Shown in pieces: positions 63,542-64,000 of a stretch of 64,000 nucleotides of DNA; within the stretch, counting starts at the first letter, position 1; each line of letters begins with the position of its first letter. Below the pieces are notes generated by a model. That model was not told the origin of the DNA and made no database searches. It saw nothing but the letters and a program-made list of their open reading frames with translations. The stretch is from Actinomycetaceae bacterium (GTDB taxonomy: Bacteria; Actinomycetota; Actinomycetes; Actinomycetales; Actinomycetaceae), in assembly GCA_028724905.1 (NCBI GenBank), contig JAQYTG010000004.1, positions 62,001 through 126,000 of the forward strand, written 5' to 3'. The translations under genes were made by a program, and so were the position numbers.

Positions 63542-63605
63542 TGATCGCCTATAAATCCACGGGAAGCCTTATTATTGCTATTCTTGTTGGGATTCTTATA
63601 GGTGC
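63541..63605 (+). pseudogene. Possible fragment of a sugar ABC permease
   Basis: Directly after the ATPase remnant, the bases encode STGSLIIAILVGILIGAS, the hydrophobic turn typical of RbsC/XylH-type permeases (TG...A.LVG...G). Only about 20 residues are left. The order ATPase then permease agrees with such operons. The boundary to the next remnant is unclear. Confidence 0.5.
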
Positions 63606-63946
63606 ATCTGTAATCTCGTTTCTGCATTTTTTGTTGTGAATCGGCCGCAGATGCAGCCTGCGTATAATGCTTCGAAAGCAGCTGTTCATCATCTGACTAA
63701 ATCACTTGCAGCCGAATGGGCTCCGAAAGGAGTGCGGGTAAACGCCATTGCTCCTGGTTATATCAAGACTGCGATGTCTCCTGTGGACGATCCCCGCTTT
63801 CGTCGTATGTGGATCGAGGATGCGCCAATGCAAAGATATGGGATGCCTGAGGAACTTGGGTCAGCTGTTGTTTTTTGGCTTCTGAAGCTGCCAGCTTTGT
63901 GACTGGCAGTGTGTTAGTGATTGATGGGGGATATACCGCGTACTGA
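63600..63946 (+). pseudogene. Remnant of a short-chain dehydrogenase/reductase (polyol type)
   Basis: The frame VNRPQMQPAYNASKAAVHHLTK holds the catalytic YxxxK motif of an SDR, followed by LAAEWAPKGVRVNAIAPGYI and the proline-rich DAPMQRYGMPEELGSAVVF. A T6 run (63871-63876) needs one more T to keep frame; after it SEAASFVTGSVLVIDGGYTA Y continues in the corrected frame to a TGA. The NAD-binding N-terminal half is missing. NRPQ...QxAYNASKA is typical of arabitol/sorbitol/xylitol-type dehydrogenases. It may have begun near 63600, with a further base lost in TTTCTGCA. It is thus truncated and frameshifted. Confidence 0.82.
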
Positions 63947-64000
63947 CGTGTGATAGCAGCTTCGAACTAAGATCCTGCGGGCGGCAAACTTACGGTTTGT

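Overview
The window looks like a chromosomal segment of a moderate-GC actinobacterium, most probably of the Actinomycetaceae (Actinomyces/Trueperella/Arcanobacterium-like). The evidence is a WhiB regulator next to a DUF5719 gene and a DUF3499 gene, an mtrA-mtrB-lpqB operon, a UDP-galactopyranose mutase, an actinobacterial SpoIIM/RDD/DUF58/MoxR/DUF4350/DUF4129 block, and the order aspC - tRNA-Trp - secE - nusG - rplK - rplA - rplJ - rplL. No mycolic acid genes are seen. The genus is an inference from gene content; I could not run a search.

Layout. 1-2.9 kb: small conserved proteins (ASCH domain, LytR_C domain) and a SufR-like cysteine-bearing repressor. 3.5-5.3 kb: an H2O2-forming pyruvate oxidase. 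5.4-8.4 kb: an ABC importer of the TrpX/COG2984 type. 8.6 kb: a decayed dhaL. 9-10.5 kb: BrnQ. 11-16.3 kb: surface glycan genes (nucleotide-sugar dehydrogenase, DUF6541 membrane protein, Glf). 17-18.7 kb: a coiled-coil GH25 lysozyme behind a long pyrimidine-rich tract. 19-26 kb: whiB, a 1,255-residue GT2 membrane protein, DUF5719, metallopeptidase and DUF3499. 26.3-34.1 kb: the RDD/SpoIIM/DUF58/MoxR/DUF4350/DUF4129/membrane-domain block. 34.3-41 kb: mtrA-mtrB-lpqB, comF and hpf. 41.1-50.6 kb: four tRNAs, rpmG, murB, aspC and the secE-nusG-L11-L1-L10-L12 genes. 50.9-54.5 kb: a sugar ABC importer without its own ATPase. 55.2 kb: gtrA broken by one in-frame TGA. 55.9-60.9 kb: an FGGY kinase divergent from a class III aminotransferase and a two-domain class II aldolase. 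61.3-62.5 kb: a ROK/XylR repressor facing a truncated xylA, then fused remnants of an RbsA/XylG-type ATPase, a permease and a short-chain dehydrogenase.

Most of the window is housekeeping and envelope biology: MtrAB/LpqB signalling, peptidoglycan synthesis (MurB) and cleavage (GH25), galactofuranose glycan, ribosome components and hibernation. The accessory metabolism concerns sugars, polyols and amino acids. The most original candidate system is the kinase + aminotransferase + aldolase module at 55.9-60.9 kb. It has two tandem 17-bp operator-like repeats in front of the aminotransferase gene and would suit catabolism of an amino-sugar or amino-polyol.

Two window-wide habits stand out. Intergenic regions, and several protein termini, are built from short degenerate direct duplications. 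Three G9 tracts and one C8 tract occur, one of them in the mtrB tail where a one-base change would run MtrB into the start of lpqB. Several catabolic genes (dhaL, xylA, sugar ABC, SDR, gtrA) are remnants, which suggests ongoing gene loss.
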